DNA from: Scopulibacillus darangshiensis | GTDB taxonomy: Bacteria > Bacillota > Bacilli > Bacillales > Sporolactobacillaceae | Reading direction: 5' to 3' | Length of the DNA: 50,804 bases | Assembly (NCBI RefSeq): GCF_004341035.1 | Contig: NZ_SLXK01000017.1 | Coordinates: 32,138-82,941 of the forward strand | Shown here: positions 33,773-42,685 of the stretch, one piece after another | Layout of the letters: each line of letters starts with the position of its first letter | Numbering within the stretch: position 1 is the stretch's first letter | Notes under the pieces: model-generated | Databases searched by the model: none | What the model saw: only the letters and a program-made list of their open reading frames with translations | What the model was told of the DNA's origin: nothing | Translations under genes and position numbers: made by a program

Positions 33773-35629
33773 TTACAAATGTTGCTCTAGGGCTCGCCCT
33801 TCAGCGTATTCATCCTGACGCTCATCTTCGATATAAGCTGGTACAGGGAAGTCCCACCATCCGGGAACGAATGGCCCTCCGGCGTCACGTGCAGTCATCG
33901 CCTCAACAAGCGAAGGTCCGTCTGTCTCAAGAGCTAACTTAAGAGCCTCTCCAACTTCTTCAGGCGTTTCTGCCCTCCAAGACTTAAGGCCGAAGTTGTT
34001 AGCCACTTCCGAAAAGTTTGGTGAATATGGCTCACCATTTTTTAGATTGAATTCGGTTCCAATATGGCGACCGGTAATTTTGCGCTGGCCCCCTCGAATT
34101 GACATGTAACCCATGTTATTTTGGACTAAGAATACAACCGGGATATTGTGCATGACGGCTACTGCGATTTCCGGAAGAGTCTGCATGAAGTCACCATCCC
34201 CAACGATACAGACAACTTTACGATCCGGCTTAGCAAGTTTCGCTCCGATGGCTGCAGGTACAGCCCAGCCCATGGAAGAGAAGCTTCCTGATGTAATGAA
34301 GGTGCGCGGCTCATATACCGGGAATGTTTGCTTCACAGCACCTTGGGTATTTCCCGAACCGACAACAACGATGCCATCACGCGGCAAGATCTTCCGTAAT
34401 TCAGCAAGCGGGCGTTGTGAAGTCATTGGTGCATCATCACTGTCACGGCGCGGGGCAATTTTCTTTTCCCACTCCTCCTTTTGCCAATTAATTTCACTGA
34501 AATATCCCTTGCGTTTTGCTTCAATTTCCTCAATATCTTCCCGTGAAATCAATGCCAGCATGTCTTGGAGAGCAAGCTTGGCATCGGCTACAATTCCCAC
34601 CTCTGTGGGATAATTTTTGCCGATCTCCTGTGGATCGATGTCAATATGAATCAACTTTGCCGGCGGGAATGAGAAACTGGCGCCTTTTCGATAGCTTGAA
34701 GCAGACCAGTCCGTGAAACGGCAGCCGACCGAGATGACAACATCGGCATTTGCTGCTAAATAATTACCGCTTGTCGTTCCCGTTTGCCCGACTGAGCCGG
34801 CGAACAAATGATGGTCCTCGGGGAATGCACTTTTCCCGTTCCAAGTTGTAACAACCGCCGCACCGATAGCTTCTGCCAGTTGACGAAGCTCAGGCGTCCC
34901 TTCCGATGTCATCACTCCGCCACCCGCGACAATCACTGGGCGTTTTGCCGTTAACAACAAGTGGACCGCTGAATCAATCGCCGTAGAATCCGCACGAATC
35001 TTCCCAACAGGCATGCGCTTTTTGAGATCATGAAATGCCACATCTGCTGCCTCTGTTTGAATGTCCATCGGAACTTCGACATGTACCGGACCAGGACGGC
35101 CGCTCAGCATCGCGTTAAAAGCACGGTGCATAATAAAAGGGAGCTGTTCCACCCGGTTCACTTCCCAATGGCGTTTTGTTACCGGTTCTGTCACGCGTGG
35201 GAAATTATTAGAATGATAGCGATCAAGTTCCTGCATGACACCGTGGCCTTCCATATGCGTCGCTGGTGCGCCTGTAAGTAATAAAGTAGCGGTTGAGTCG
35301 GCATATGCTGTGCCAAGACCAATAATCGTATTGGTCGCACCAGGGCCGACCGACGTTATCGCCGCCATAGGTCGGCCGGAAGCGCGATAGTATCCGTCAG
35401 CCATGTGCACAGCACTTTGCTCGTGCATCACCTGTATAAAAGGAATTTCGCTGCCTTCTTCCATCAATGCATCAGTCAGCATCCAGCACCCGTGCCCAGG
35501 AATGCCTGCTACATAAGGAATGCCATAGTTTTTCAACGTTTTAGCTATAACAGTCCCGCCTGTCATTTTCTGTTTCTCTTTAATATCATCATCTTTTATA
35601 TTATTTTGCCTATTTTCTGTTACTTCCAT
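33773..35629 (-). CDS. Thiamine-diphosphate-dependent enzyme (acetolactate synthase / IolD-like superfamily)
   Basis: A 618-aa enzyme with the three-domain ThDP fold. The catalytic Glu lies in VMHEQSAVHMADGY near 68, and the ThDP motif GDGDFMQTLPEIAV...NN near 474-502. The early loop is GIPGHG, closer to IolD-type hydrolases than to the YPGG of acetolactate synthases. A C-terminal GWWDFPVPAYI tail is distinctive. It may cleave a C-C bond or decarboxylate a 2-keto intermediate; substrate unknown. AGGAGG precedes the ATG. An N-terminal ~20-residue polar extension precedes the fold. Confidence 0.8.
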   Translation of the reverse strand: MEVTENRQNNIKDDDIKEKQKMTGGTVIAKTLKNYGIPYVAGIPGHGCWMLTDALMEEGSEIPFIQVMHEQSAVHMADGYYRASGRPMAAITSVGPGATNTIIGLGTAYADSTATLLLTGAPATHMEGHGVMQELDRYHSNNFPRVTEPVTKRHWEVNRVEQLPFIMHRAFNAMLSGRPGPVHVEVPMDIQTEAADVAFHDLKKRMPVGKIRADSTAIDSAVHLLLTAKRPVIVAGGGVMTSEGTPELRQLAEAIGAAVVTTWNGKSAFPEDHHLFAGSVGQTGTTSGNYLAANADVVISVGCRFTDWSASSYRKGASFSFPPAKLIHIDIDPQEIGKNYPTEVGIVADAKLALQDMLALISREDIEEIEAKRKGYFSEINWQKEEWEKKIAPRRDSDDAPMTSQRPLAELRKILPRDGIVVVGSGNTQGAVKQTFPVYEPRTFITSGSFSSMGWAVPAAIGAKLAKPDRKVVCIVGDGDFMQTLPEIAVAVMHNIPVVFLVQNNMGYMSIRGGQRKITGRHIGTEFNLKNGEPYSPNFSEVANNFGLKSWRAETPEEVGEALKLALETDGPSLVEAMTARDAGGPFVPGWWDFPVPAYIEDERQDEYAEGRALEQHL

Positions 35630-35703
35630 TTCTAATTCCTCCTTTTTCGCCTTCTGTTTTTATTGATTTATATAATGACGCACATTGCCATCTTTGATCC
35701 ACC

Positions 35704-37242
35704 TTACACATACACCTCATCAGAAGCTGGCATAGATTTTTTCTGAAGCATATGATCAGCTACCCGCAGCGCTTGTGCAGCAATGGTGAGGGCTGGGTTG
35801 ACTGCTGCGGAGGAAGGAAAAAACGATGCGTCCACAACATATAAGTTCTTAACGGTGTGTGACCGGCAAAATTGGTCAAGGACAGAGGTATCCGGATCGT
35901 TGCCAAAACATATCGTACCGCATTGGTGGGAATTTGTTTCAATTCCACCCATGGGCTGAGCTACTACAATCGGATATCCCGCATGCCTCATCATTTTTTT
36001 AGCTTCCTCAATTAACTTTTTATGGGCAACGGTGTTATTCGGCTTCCAGCTTACTTGAATTTGGCCATCTTTCGTTAAGGTCACACGATTTTCGGCATGA
36101 GGAAGATCTTCAGTCATAACAAACCAATCTACACTTCGTTTTGCCACACCGTTCAATATGATGTCCGGAACAAAAGGCTTCGCATCTTTCATCATTGGAC
36201 CCTGTAGTTTCCCAAGCATTTGCAAATTCCCCATAGGATAAGGAAAATCACGTGTGCCAAAGTAAAAATCATTAATTGTGAGTGTTTTTTGGAAGATAGT
36301 TGTGTTTTCCTTATGACGTAAGGCAACAAGTCCTGTATTGATATGCATCATGTAATTGCGTCCAACTAAGCCTGATTGATTTGCTAGGCCTTCGGGATGT
36401 TTACCATTGGCAGATCGTAAAAGTAAAGCGGCTGAATTGACGGCACCGCATGACACAACAATCGTGTCAGCTCCCACCGTGTGGATCTTGCCATCACGCT
36501 CATACTCAACTGCCTTGGCCTTGCTTCCGCTTTCATCAGTCAGGATGCGGCGGGCATAAGCATTTGTCATCATCGTCACATTTGAGGACTTAAGCGCCGG
36601 CTGTACACAGCAAACATCTGCATCACCCTTCGCATGTACTTTACATGGGAAGCCATCACATGTTTTACAGCGTATACACCTTCCACCCTCGCGCAAGTCA
36701 ACCGCCATAGGAAGATGTGAAGGATGCAGTCCTTGTTTTTTTAGGCTTACCGAAAGTGTTTCTATGGTTGGCTCATGCGAAACTGCCGGAAAAGGAAAAG
36801 GAGATGAACGGGGTGGATCCGTGCTATCTTCTCCCGTTTTACCGTGTACAAGATAAAGTTCTTCCGCACGAGCATAATAAGGTTCCAAATCGTCATAACT
36901 TATTGGCCAAGCCGGCGAAATTCTTCCTCCCTCATGCTCAATCTCCTTAAAGTCTTCTTTTCGTAACCTGAACATAACGGCACCGTAAACCTTTGTATTT
37001 CCTCCTACATAATAATTGACGCCGGGCGCAAATGGTTTACCTTGTTCGTCATACCATTTTTCCTTCGCTTTATACCGCTTTTCCGTGAATGTTGCTCGAG
37101 CGCTCCAGTTTTCCGGTTCCTGTGGAAGGTTATCCCCCCGTTCCAAAATCAGCACTTTTAACCCACTGTCTTTTAGCGCGTAGGCCAACGTACCACCACC
37201 AGCACCAGTACCGATGATAATGATGTCGTAGCGGTTATCCAT
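35704..37242 (-). CDS. GMC family FAD-dependent oxidoreductase
   Basis: A 512-aa flavoprotein. The dinucleotide motif IIIGTGAGGGTLAYAL is at the N-terminus, and the C-terminal block has GGIETNSHQCGTICFG and PSSAAVNPALTIAAQALR. An unusual cysteine group, CIRCKTCDGFPC near 208-219 with a later CC, may bind metal or form disulfides. It oxidises an alcohol, polyol or sugar to a carbonyl. ATG 37242 has AGGAGG 9 bp upstream; the ATG at 37251 is adjacent to that site. It is the first gene of the operon. Confidence 0.85.
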   Translation of the reverse strand: MDNRYDIIIIGTGAGGGTLAYALKDSGLKVLILERGDNLPQEPENWSARATFTEKRYKAKEKWYDEQGKPFAPGVNYYVGGNTKVYGAVMFRLRKEDFKEIEHEGGRISPAWPISYDDLEPYYARAEELYLVHGKTGEDSTDPPRSSPFPFPAVSHEPTIETLSVSLKKQGLHPSHLPMAVDLREGGRCIRCKTCDGFPCKVHAKGDADVCCVQPALKSSNVTMMTNAYARRILTDESGSKAKAVEYERDGKIHTVGADTIVVSCGAVNSAALLLRSANGKHPEGLANQSGLVGRNYMMHINTGLVALRHKENTTIFQKTLTINDFYFGTRDFPYPMGNLQMLGKLQGPMMKDAKPFVPDIILNGVAKRSVDWFVMTEDLPHAENRVTLTKDGQIQVSWKPNNTVAHKKLIEEAKKMMRHAGYPIVVAQPMGGIETNSHQCGTICFGNDPDTSVLDQFCRSHTVKNLYVVDASFFPSSAAVNPALTIAAQALRVADHMLQKKSMPASDEVYV

Positions 37243-37397
37243 ATCTTTCATCCTCCTGTTATTATGTGGCCGGCAACGTATTGGCGGGTACGTTGCTATT
37301 CGCCTTCTTTTTAATCATCGTTCCATCAAAACAAATGCTGTTTAATCGACTGTTAATCACCCCTTATGCGGTCTGAACCAATCCACCTTTAACTTTT

Positions 37398-37411
37398 GTG
37401 AACCGGTTCAC
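37398..37411. promoter_or_regulatory. LacI-type operator 1
   Basis: GTGAACCGGTTCAC is a perfect 14-bp palindrome with a central CCGG, as for LacI/GalR operators. It is identical to operator 2, 78 bp away. The 412-bp gap 37252-37663 between the GMC gene and the LacI gene holds these sites and the promoter below. Confidence 0.85.
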
Positions 37412-37475
37412 CTTTTTGTTAAAAAAATAGCTGTTTCTTTGAAAGGCTTTATTTTGTTGTTTTTAAATCCATGTA

Positions 37476-37489
37476 GTGAACCGGTTCAC
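37476..37489. promoter_or_regulatory. LacI-type operator 2
   Basis: An identical GTGAACCGGTTCAC palindrome. A degenerate third half-matching site (GTTAACCGATTCTA, 37638-37651) overlaps the leader of the regulator gene. Confidence 0.85.
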
Positions 37490-37594
37490 CTGTACTTTAA
37501 CACAATCGTTTTATTATGTAAATATTTTTTGATAATTTTAATGATTTTAAAAGGGACGTTCTTCTATAGCTCACAAACTATATTTGTAAAATTC

Positions 37595-37623
37595 TTGCAC
37601 TTGGACTGGTAATTTAATATAAT
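37595..37623 (+). promoter_or_regulatory. Promoter of the LacI-type regulator
   Basis: TTGCAC (37595-37600) and TATAAT (37618-37623) with 17-bp spacing. The transcription start falls near 37630, next to the degenerate operator, suggesting autoregulation. Confidence 0.75.
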
Positions 37624-37663
37624 TAAAACCAAGTTTAGTTAACCGATTCTAGCGGAGGAAAAT

Positions 37664-38683
37664 ATGAAGAAGAAAGTTACAATCCGGGATGTTGCAGACT
37701 ATGCAGGAGTATCACGGTCAACCGTTTCATATGTTTTAAATGGTGTAAATAAAATGTCCAACAATACAAAAGAAAAAGTAATGAAGGCGATTAAAGAGCT
37801 AGATTATCAACCTGATTTTACAGCGATTAGTTTATCAAAAAAAAAGTCTAATATCATAGGTGTCATCATCCCTTCATTCGATGATTCTCTTGCACCTATT
37901 TTCAAAGAAAACCATTACTATACGGAAATTTTGGGCGGCATGGAATATGTCTTTAGGAAACATAACTATGACCTCCTTATCTCTGGGATGAGGGAACCTG
38001 AAGACTGCAAAAGCTGGATTCAAAGACGGAATTTAGACGGTCTTATTTTTTTAGGTTTATTTCCTGAAAGGCTATATGCAGAAATAAGATTGTTAGACTG
38101 TCCGATTGTTTTAATGGATTACTATGGAAAACACGGAGACCTTTATCACAATATTAGAGTTGATGATGAACAAGGCGGTTATCTTGCTACAAAACATTTA
38201 ATTGACAGAGGACATACCCGCATCAGTTTCGTTGGACATGATCTAACAAATATCTCTGTTGATGTAAACCGTTTAAATGGATTTAAAAAAGCCCTGCAAG
38301 AAGCTAATCTTCCTGTGGATGAGGATCTATTATTTGATGGCAGAGGCAGTTTTTATGAGGTTGGACATCAAATGGGCACAAAATTGCTAGAATTGGGCGA
38401 TAAAGTCACTGCCATTTTTGCGTCCTCAGATATTTTGGCAATTGGGATTAATAAGGCATTACAAGAACATAAAAAAGAAGTCCCTAAAGATTACGCGATC
38501 GTCGGATTTGATGACCTCGCGATAAGCAGTTATTCAGTACCAAGTTTAACGACGATTAAGCAAAATGTATTCAATAAAGGGGTCATTTCTGCTCAAACGA
38601 TCCTGGATATAATTAATCAAGAATCATCAACCCCAGCAAATATTACCCTGCCCGTTGAATTAGTAGTAAGGGAATCGACCTAA
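37664..38683 (+). CDS. LacI/GalR family transcriptional regulator
   Basis: A 339-aa protein with the N-terminal HTH (VTIRDVADYAGVSRSTVSYVLNG) and hinge. A periplasmic-binding-like effector domain follows, with RRNLDGLIFLG near 120, TKHLIDRGHTRISFVG near 180 and VGFDDLAISSYSVPSLTTI near 275. AGCGGAGGA precedes the ATG. It is divergent from the GMC operon, with two operators between, and is its probable repressor. The effector sugar or analogue is unknown. Confidence 0.9.
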   Translation: MKKKVTIRDVADYAGVSRSTVSYVLNGVNKMSNNTKEKVMKAIKELDYQPDFTAISLSKKKSNIIGVIIPSFDDSLAPIFKENHYYTEILGGMEYVFRKHNYDLLISGMREPEDCKSWIQRRNLDGLIFLGLFPERLYAEIRLLDCPIVLMDYYGKHGDLYHNIRVDDEQGGYLATKHLIDRGHTRISFVGHDLTNISVDVNRLNGFKKALQEANLPVDEDLLFDGRGSFYEVGHQMGTKLLELGDKVTAIFASSDILAIGINKALQEHKKEVPKDYAIVGFDDLAISSYSVPSLTTIKQNVFNKGVISAQTILDIINQESSTPANITLPVELVVREST

Positions 38684-38735
38684 ATTGGTGATCATTTTGC
38701 TTAGAATATAGTTCTATATAGACTCAGTCCATAAG

Positions 38736-38773
38736 GCCAAACATCCCGCTCAATCTTAGCTAGGGGATTTGGC
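38736..38773. terminator. Hairpin after the LacI-type gene
   Basis: GCCAA...ATCCC pairs with GGGAT...TTGGC with a small bulge, about 50 bp beyond the regulator stop. No strong U-run follows, so activity is uncertain. Confidence 0.45.
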
Positions 38774-38818
38774 GTTTCTGGGATTTGATTGAAGATTTTC
38801 TTAAGAAAAAGTGCGACC

Positions 38819-38856
38819 AAAAGAGGAGCAAACCCACTTCTAGGTCTGCTCCTTTT
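38819..38856. terminator. Terminator of the transketolase operon
   Basis: AAAGAGGAGCA pairs with TGCTCCTTTT; on the minus strand it ends in a CTCTTTT run. It lies 33 bp beyond the transketolase stop. Confidence 0.7.
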
Positions 38857-38888
38857 ACAAGAAAAGAACCATTCAATGTCCCTATTTA

Positions 38889-40910
38889 CTAATTTGATTT
38901 TACCGTAGCCTTTTCTTCAAGCATCCCCCTCATTTTTGAAAAAACATTTTCAACAGTAAATCCGTATTCCCTGATGACTCTATCCCCAGGTCCTGATGCA
39001 CCGAAATTGCCAACGCCGATTACAGCACCTTCATCACCGACGTATGTTTTCCATCCAATCGTTGAAGCCATTTCTACGGCTAGGCGGGTTTTTATTTTTT
39101 TCGGTAAAATTTGTTCTCTATATTCAATGGGCTGTTTTTCAAAAAGTTCCCAAGAAGGCATGCTAATAACTGAAACCTTAAAGCCTTCCTTTTCCAATTT
39201 TTCTTTTGCTTCCATAGCAAGGCTGACCTCGGATCCAGAAGCAATAAGCAATCCATCAGGTTCTCCCTGGGCCTTTGATAAAATATAAGCACCTTTTTCG
39301 ACACCTTGGGAGGCTAATTGATCTGTTCCTTGAAGGGTTGGTAATCCTTGGCGTCCTAATACGAGTATTGTTGGCTGCTTTGTATTTTTCATGGCGACTT
39401 TCCATGATTCAGAGGTTTCATTGCCATCAGCCGGGCGTATGACTGTGACACCCGGCATCGCCCGGAATGACGTTAATTGTTCAATCGGCTGATGGGTTGG
39501 GCCGTCTTGTCCCACGGCAATACTGTCATGGGTGAAGACATAAGTGATTGGTAAGCCCATGAGTGCGGAGAGTCGTAGGGCTGGCCTTAGATAATCAGAG
39601 AACACGAAGAATGTACCAACAAATGGTCTTAATCCGCCGTGCAGGGCCATACCATTGGCAATCGCCGCCATAGCAAATTCACGGACACCAAACCATACAT
39701 TTCTTCCAGCGTAGTTTTGCTTATTAAAGTTTTGGAAGTCATGTAATTTTGTTTTGGTAGAGGAATCTAAATCCGCTGATCCTCCTATCAACTCAGGCAA
39801 TTTTCCTGCCAATGTATTAAGCGCCTTGCTAGAAGCGGCTCTTGTTGCTAGATTATCGTCAATTTTATAGGCGGGCAATGACTCTTCCCAATCTTCAGGA
39901 AGTTTGTTTTCAATGACGCGTTGGAGTTGTTTGGCTAGTTCCGGGTAAGTTTGTTTATAACGGTAAAATAAATTTCCCCATTCATTTTCCTTTTTCATCC
40001 CGTTTCCTGCTATCATATTAAAGTGTTTATATACCTCATCAGGAACAAAGAAGTCATCCTCGAAATCCCATTGATAAAAGGATTTGGCCTTTTTTATTTC
40101 ATCAGGCCCAATCGGATCACTATGCGCATCACTTGTGCCGGATATACTTGGCGCACCGTAACCTATGGTCGTCTTAATTTCTATTAAGGTTGGTCGTTCT
40201 GTATCCCTTTTGGCTTCATGTAACATCCGTTCTATCTCATTGACATCATTGCCATCCCCGACATATAGTACTTGCCAACCATAGGATTCAAACCGCTGTC
40301 TCATGTTTTCAGACGACGAGATGTTTAGGGGGCCATCAAGTGTTGTATCGTTCGAATCAAATAATAGGATAAGCCTGCCTAATTTCAAATGCCCTGCTAA
40401 AGAAGCAGCCTCGCTTGAAATACCTTCCATTAAATCGCCGTCTCCACAAATGCTGTAAGTATAATGGTCAACAATTGGAAATCCTTCACGATTATAGGTT
40501 TTCGCCATATGCCGTTCTGCCATTGCCATCCCGACGCTCATCGCAATCCCTTGTCCAAGGGGGCCAGTTGTTGCTTCTACGCCTGGTGTATGCCCGTATT
40601 CTGGATGTCCGGGTGTTTTACTCCCCCACTGGCGAAATTGTTTTAAGTCTTCAATTGACAAATCAAATCCTGATAAGTGAAGAAGACTATATAGAAGCAT
40701 TGACCCATGGCCAGCAGAAAGGACAAAACGATCACGATTAAACCACCTAGGGTTTTTAGGATTTTGATTCATAATCCGAGTCCAAAGAGTATAAGCCATG
40801 GGCGCCGCTCCCATTGGCATCCCCGGGTGGCCATGATTTGCTTTTTCGACACTGTCTATGGTTAATGTTCGAATCGTATTAATTGCAAGCTTTTCAATCG
40901 GCATTGACAT
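38889..40910 (-). CDS. tkt: Transketolase
   Basis: A protein of about 673 aa, full length for the family. Motifs: [16 protein letters not shown] near 24-39, the ThDP motif [19 protein letters not shown] near 155-173 and the pyrimidine-domain [19 protein letters not shown] with [19 protein letters not shown] near 460-480. It moves two-carbon units between sugar phosphates. AGGGG lies 10 bp before ATG 40910. It follows PTS IIC by 64 bp, so it is probably a pathway-dedicated copy rather than the housekeeping one. Confidence 0.93.
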   Translation of the reverse strand: MSMPIEKLAINTIRTLTIDSVEKANHGHPGMPMGAAPMAYTLWTRIMNQNPKNPRWFNRDRFVLSAGHGSMLLYSLLHLSGFDLSIEDLKQFRQWGSKTPGHPEYGHTPGVEATTGPLGQGIAMSVGMAMAERHMAKTYNREGFPIVDHYTYSICGDGDLMEGISSEAASLAGHLKLGRLILLFDSNDTTLDGPLNISSSENMRQRFESYGWQVLYVGDGNDVNEIERMLHEAKRDTERPTLIEIKTTIGYGAPSISGTSDAHSDPIGPDEIKKAKSFYQWDFEDDFFVPDEVYKHFNMIAGNGMKKENEWGNLFYRYKQTYPELAKQLQRVIENKLPEDWEESLPAYKIDDNLATRAASSKALNTLAGKLPELIGGSADLDSSTKTKLHDFQNFNKQNYAGRNVWFGVREFAMAAIANGMALHGGLRPFVGTFFVFSDYLRPALRLSALMGLPITYVFTHDSIAVGQDGPTHQPIEQLTSFRAMPGVTVIRPADGNETSESWKVAMKNTKQPTILVLGRQGLPTLQGTDQLASQGVEKGAYILSKAQGEPDGLLIASGSEVSLAMEAKEKLEKEGFKVSVISMPSWELFEKQPIEYREQILPKKIKTRLAVEMASTIGWKTYVGDEGAVIGVGNFGASGPGDRVIREYGFTVENVFSKMRGMLEEKATVKSN

Positions 40911-40974
40911 CAATGATCATCCCCTAATTAGTTTTTGTATTGAGTACCAATATCGAATAATCCTTTATGAAAAG

Positions 40975-42369
40975 TTATTTAGCATTTGTTGTAGCATCCG
41001 CAGTAGCATCTTGGTTAATCGGTTTCCTTTTGTTGTTCATTAAATATTTGATGATTATAGCAATAGCTGCAACTAAAACAATGGTCACGGTAACACCTGC
41101 TGCACCTAAATATTTAGCAATATTGCCTAAGAAGATGCCTACTACTAGAAAGTCCGTATCAGAGAAAGTGGTGCTTGCGTTCCCTAAATTCCCTAGCAGG
41201 GGCATGAAAAGGACAGGGAGGAACGTGATGATAAGGCCGTTAACGAAAGAGCCGATGGTCGCACCGCGAACGCCTCCAGTCGCATTTCCGAACACACCTG
41301 CTGTTGCTCCTAAGAAGAAGTGAGGGACAACACCAGGTAATATGATGACACCGCCTGTAAAAATGAGGATGAGCATACCAACGATACCGCCTATGAAGCT
41401 GCAAAAGAATCCTATGAGGACAGCGTTTGGGGAGCTTGGAAAAACAATTGGGCAGTCCAAAGCAGGCTTTGAATTCGGAACAAGCTTTTCAGAGATTCCT
41501 TTAAATGCTGGAATGATTTCAGCAAGAATAAGACGGACGCCTGATAGAATAATAAATACACCAGCCGCGAATGTCACACCCATTGTCAGAGCAAACACAA
41601 TAAAATTAGTGCCATGGCTTAAACTTTTTTCAATATATTGTTGACCAGCAAAAAATGCAGTAATAATGTAGATGATAGTCATGGTTAAAGCGATACTTAC
41701 AGAACTATCGCGCAGGAAGCCAAGGCCTTTTGGAAATTTAATGTCTTCAGTAGACTTCGAACCTTTTCCTACGGCTTTACCGATCCCAGCTGAGATCACA
41801 TAACTTACCGTACCAAAATGGCCAAGACCAATCTGATCATTTTTAAGGATCTTTCGCATTGTCGGTTGGGCCAATCCGGGCAAGATCACCATAATGAAAC
41901 CCAAAGCAACTGATCCAATGGCAATTAAAAGAATGCCGTTCATTCCAGCAACCCTTAGAATGATAGCAAGGAAACAAGCCATATAAAATGTGTGGTGGCC
42001 AGTTAAAAAGATGTGCTTCAGATTAGTAAACCGGGCAATAAGAATATTGGCAATCATGCCGAAAAACATAATAAGTGCGGCAGAGGCACCAAACTTGGCA
42101 ATAGCAATTGAAATAATCGCTTCGTTGTTAGGGACAACACCACTGACGCCAAATCCATGTTTAAACATCTCACCAAACGGTGTAAGAGATTCAGTAACTA
42201 CCTTAGCTCCCGCACTTAACACAATAAAACCAAGAAAAGTTTTTGTTGTTCCTTTGATAACATCACTTGCATGTTTTCTTTGAATAATTAGTCCAACCAA
42301 AGCGATAATAGCAACAAGAACAGCGGGCTGGCTTAAAATATCAACTAAGATATGCAAAAAGCTATTCAT
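40975..42369 (-). CDS. PTS IIC component, ascorbate/UlaA (SgaT) type
   Basis: A 464-aa membrane protein with 10-12 helices. GLIIQRKHASDVIKGTTKTFLGF near 22-45, the FTNLKHIFLTGHHTFYMA segment near 115 and GVVPHFFLGATAGVFGNATGG near 345 are typical of the UlaA/SgaT family. It imports and phosphorylates its sugar with IIB and IIA. ATG 42369 is used; GTG 42381 sits in the GAGGAG ribosome site. The rest of the ascorbate pathway (UlaG, UlaD, UlaE, UlaF) is absent here, so the sugar may not be ascorbate. Confidence 0.9.
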   Translation of the reverse strand: MNSFLHILVDILSQPAVLVAIIALVGLIIQRKHASDVIKGTTKTFLGFIVLSAGAKVVTESLTPFGEMFKHGFGVSGVVPNNEAIISIAIAKFGASAALIMFFGMIANILIARFTNLKHIFLTGHHTFYMACFLAIILRVAGMNGILLIAIGSVALGFIMVILPGLAQPTMRKILKNDQIGLGHFGTVSYVISAGIGKAVGKGSKSTEDIKFPKGLGFLRDSSVSIALTMTIIYIITAFFAGQQYIEKSLSHGTNFIVFALTMGVTFAAGVFIILSGVRLILAEIIPAFKGISEKLVPNSKPALDCPIVFPSSPNAVLIGFFCSFIGGIVGMLILIFTGGVIILPGVVPHFFLGATAGVFGNATGGVRGATIGSFVNGLIITFLPVLFMPLLGNLGNASTTFSDTDFLVVGIFLGNIAKYLGAAGVTVTIVLVAAIAIIIKYLMNNKRKPINQDATADATTNAK

Positions 42370-42389
42370 TTTGCTAACCACTCCTCAAT

Positions 42390-42671
42390 TTATATGATTT
42401 GTTTTTCTTTTAGAAGACTCTCAAGTCTAGCTTTTAATTCTTCCTTATCAAGGATATTATCCAAAATGACTGTTTTCCCCAAACTAGAAATGCCTTCTTC
42501 CATATCTCGCCCAGCTATAAAGACATCCGCCATATCGCTTGTTGCTGAGCCAAGGTCAGTATGATTAACTTCAATATTTTCCACATTAAATTCCTTTAAA
42601 ATGTCGTTAATATTCATTTCAACCATAAAGCTGCTTCCTAAACCTGAACCGCAAACTACTAAAAGTTTCAT
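42390..42671 (-). CDS. PTS IIB component, UlaB/lactose-type fold
   Basis: A 93-aa soluble protein starting KLLVVCGSGLGSSFM, with the phospho-cysteine at residue 7 in the CGSGLGSS loop. It transfers phosphate from IIA to the sugar bound by IIC. It lies between the regulator (15-bp gap) and IIC in the same operon. AGGAGG precedes the ATG. Confidence 0.92.
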   Translation of the reverse strand: MKLLVVCGSGLGSSFMVEMNINDILKEFNVENIEVNHTDLGSATSDMADVFIAGRDMEEGISSLGKTVILDNILDKEELKARLESLLKEKQII

Positions 42672-42685
42672 ATTTTTTCCTCCTC

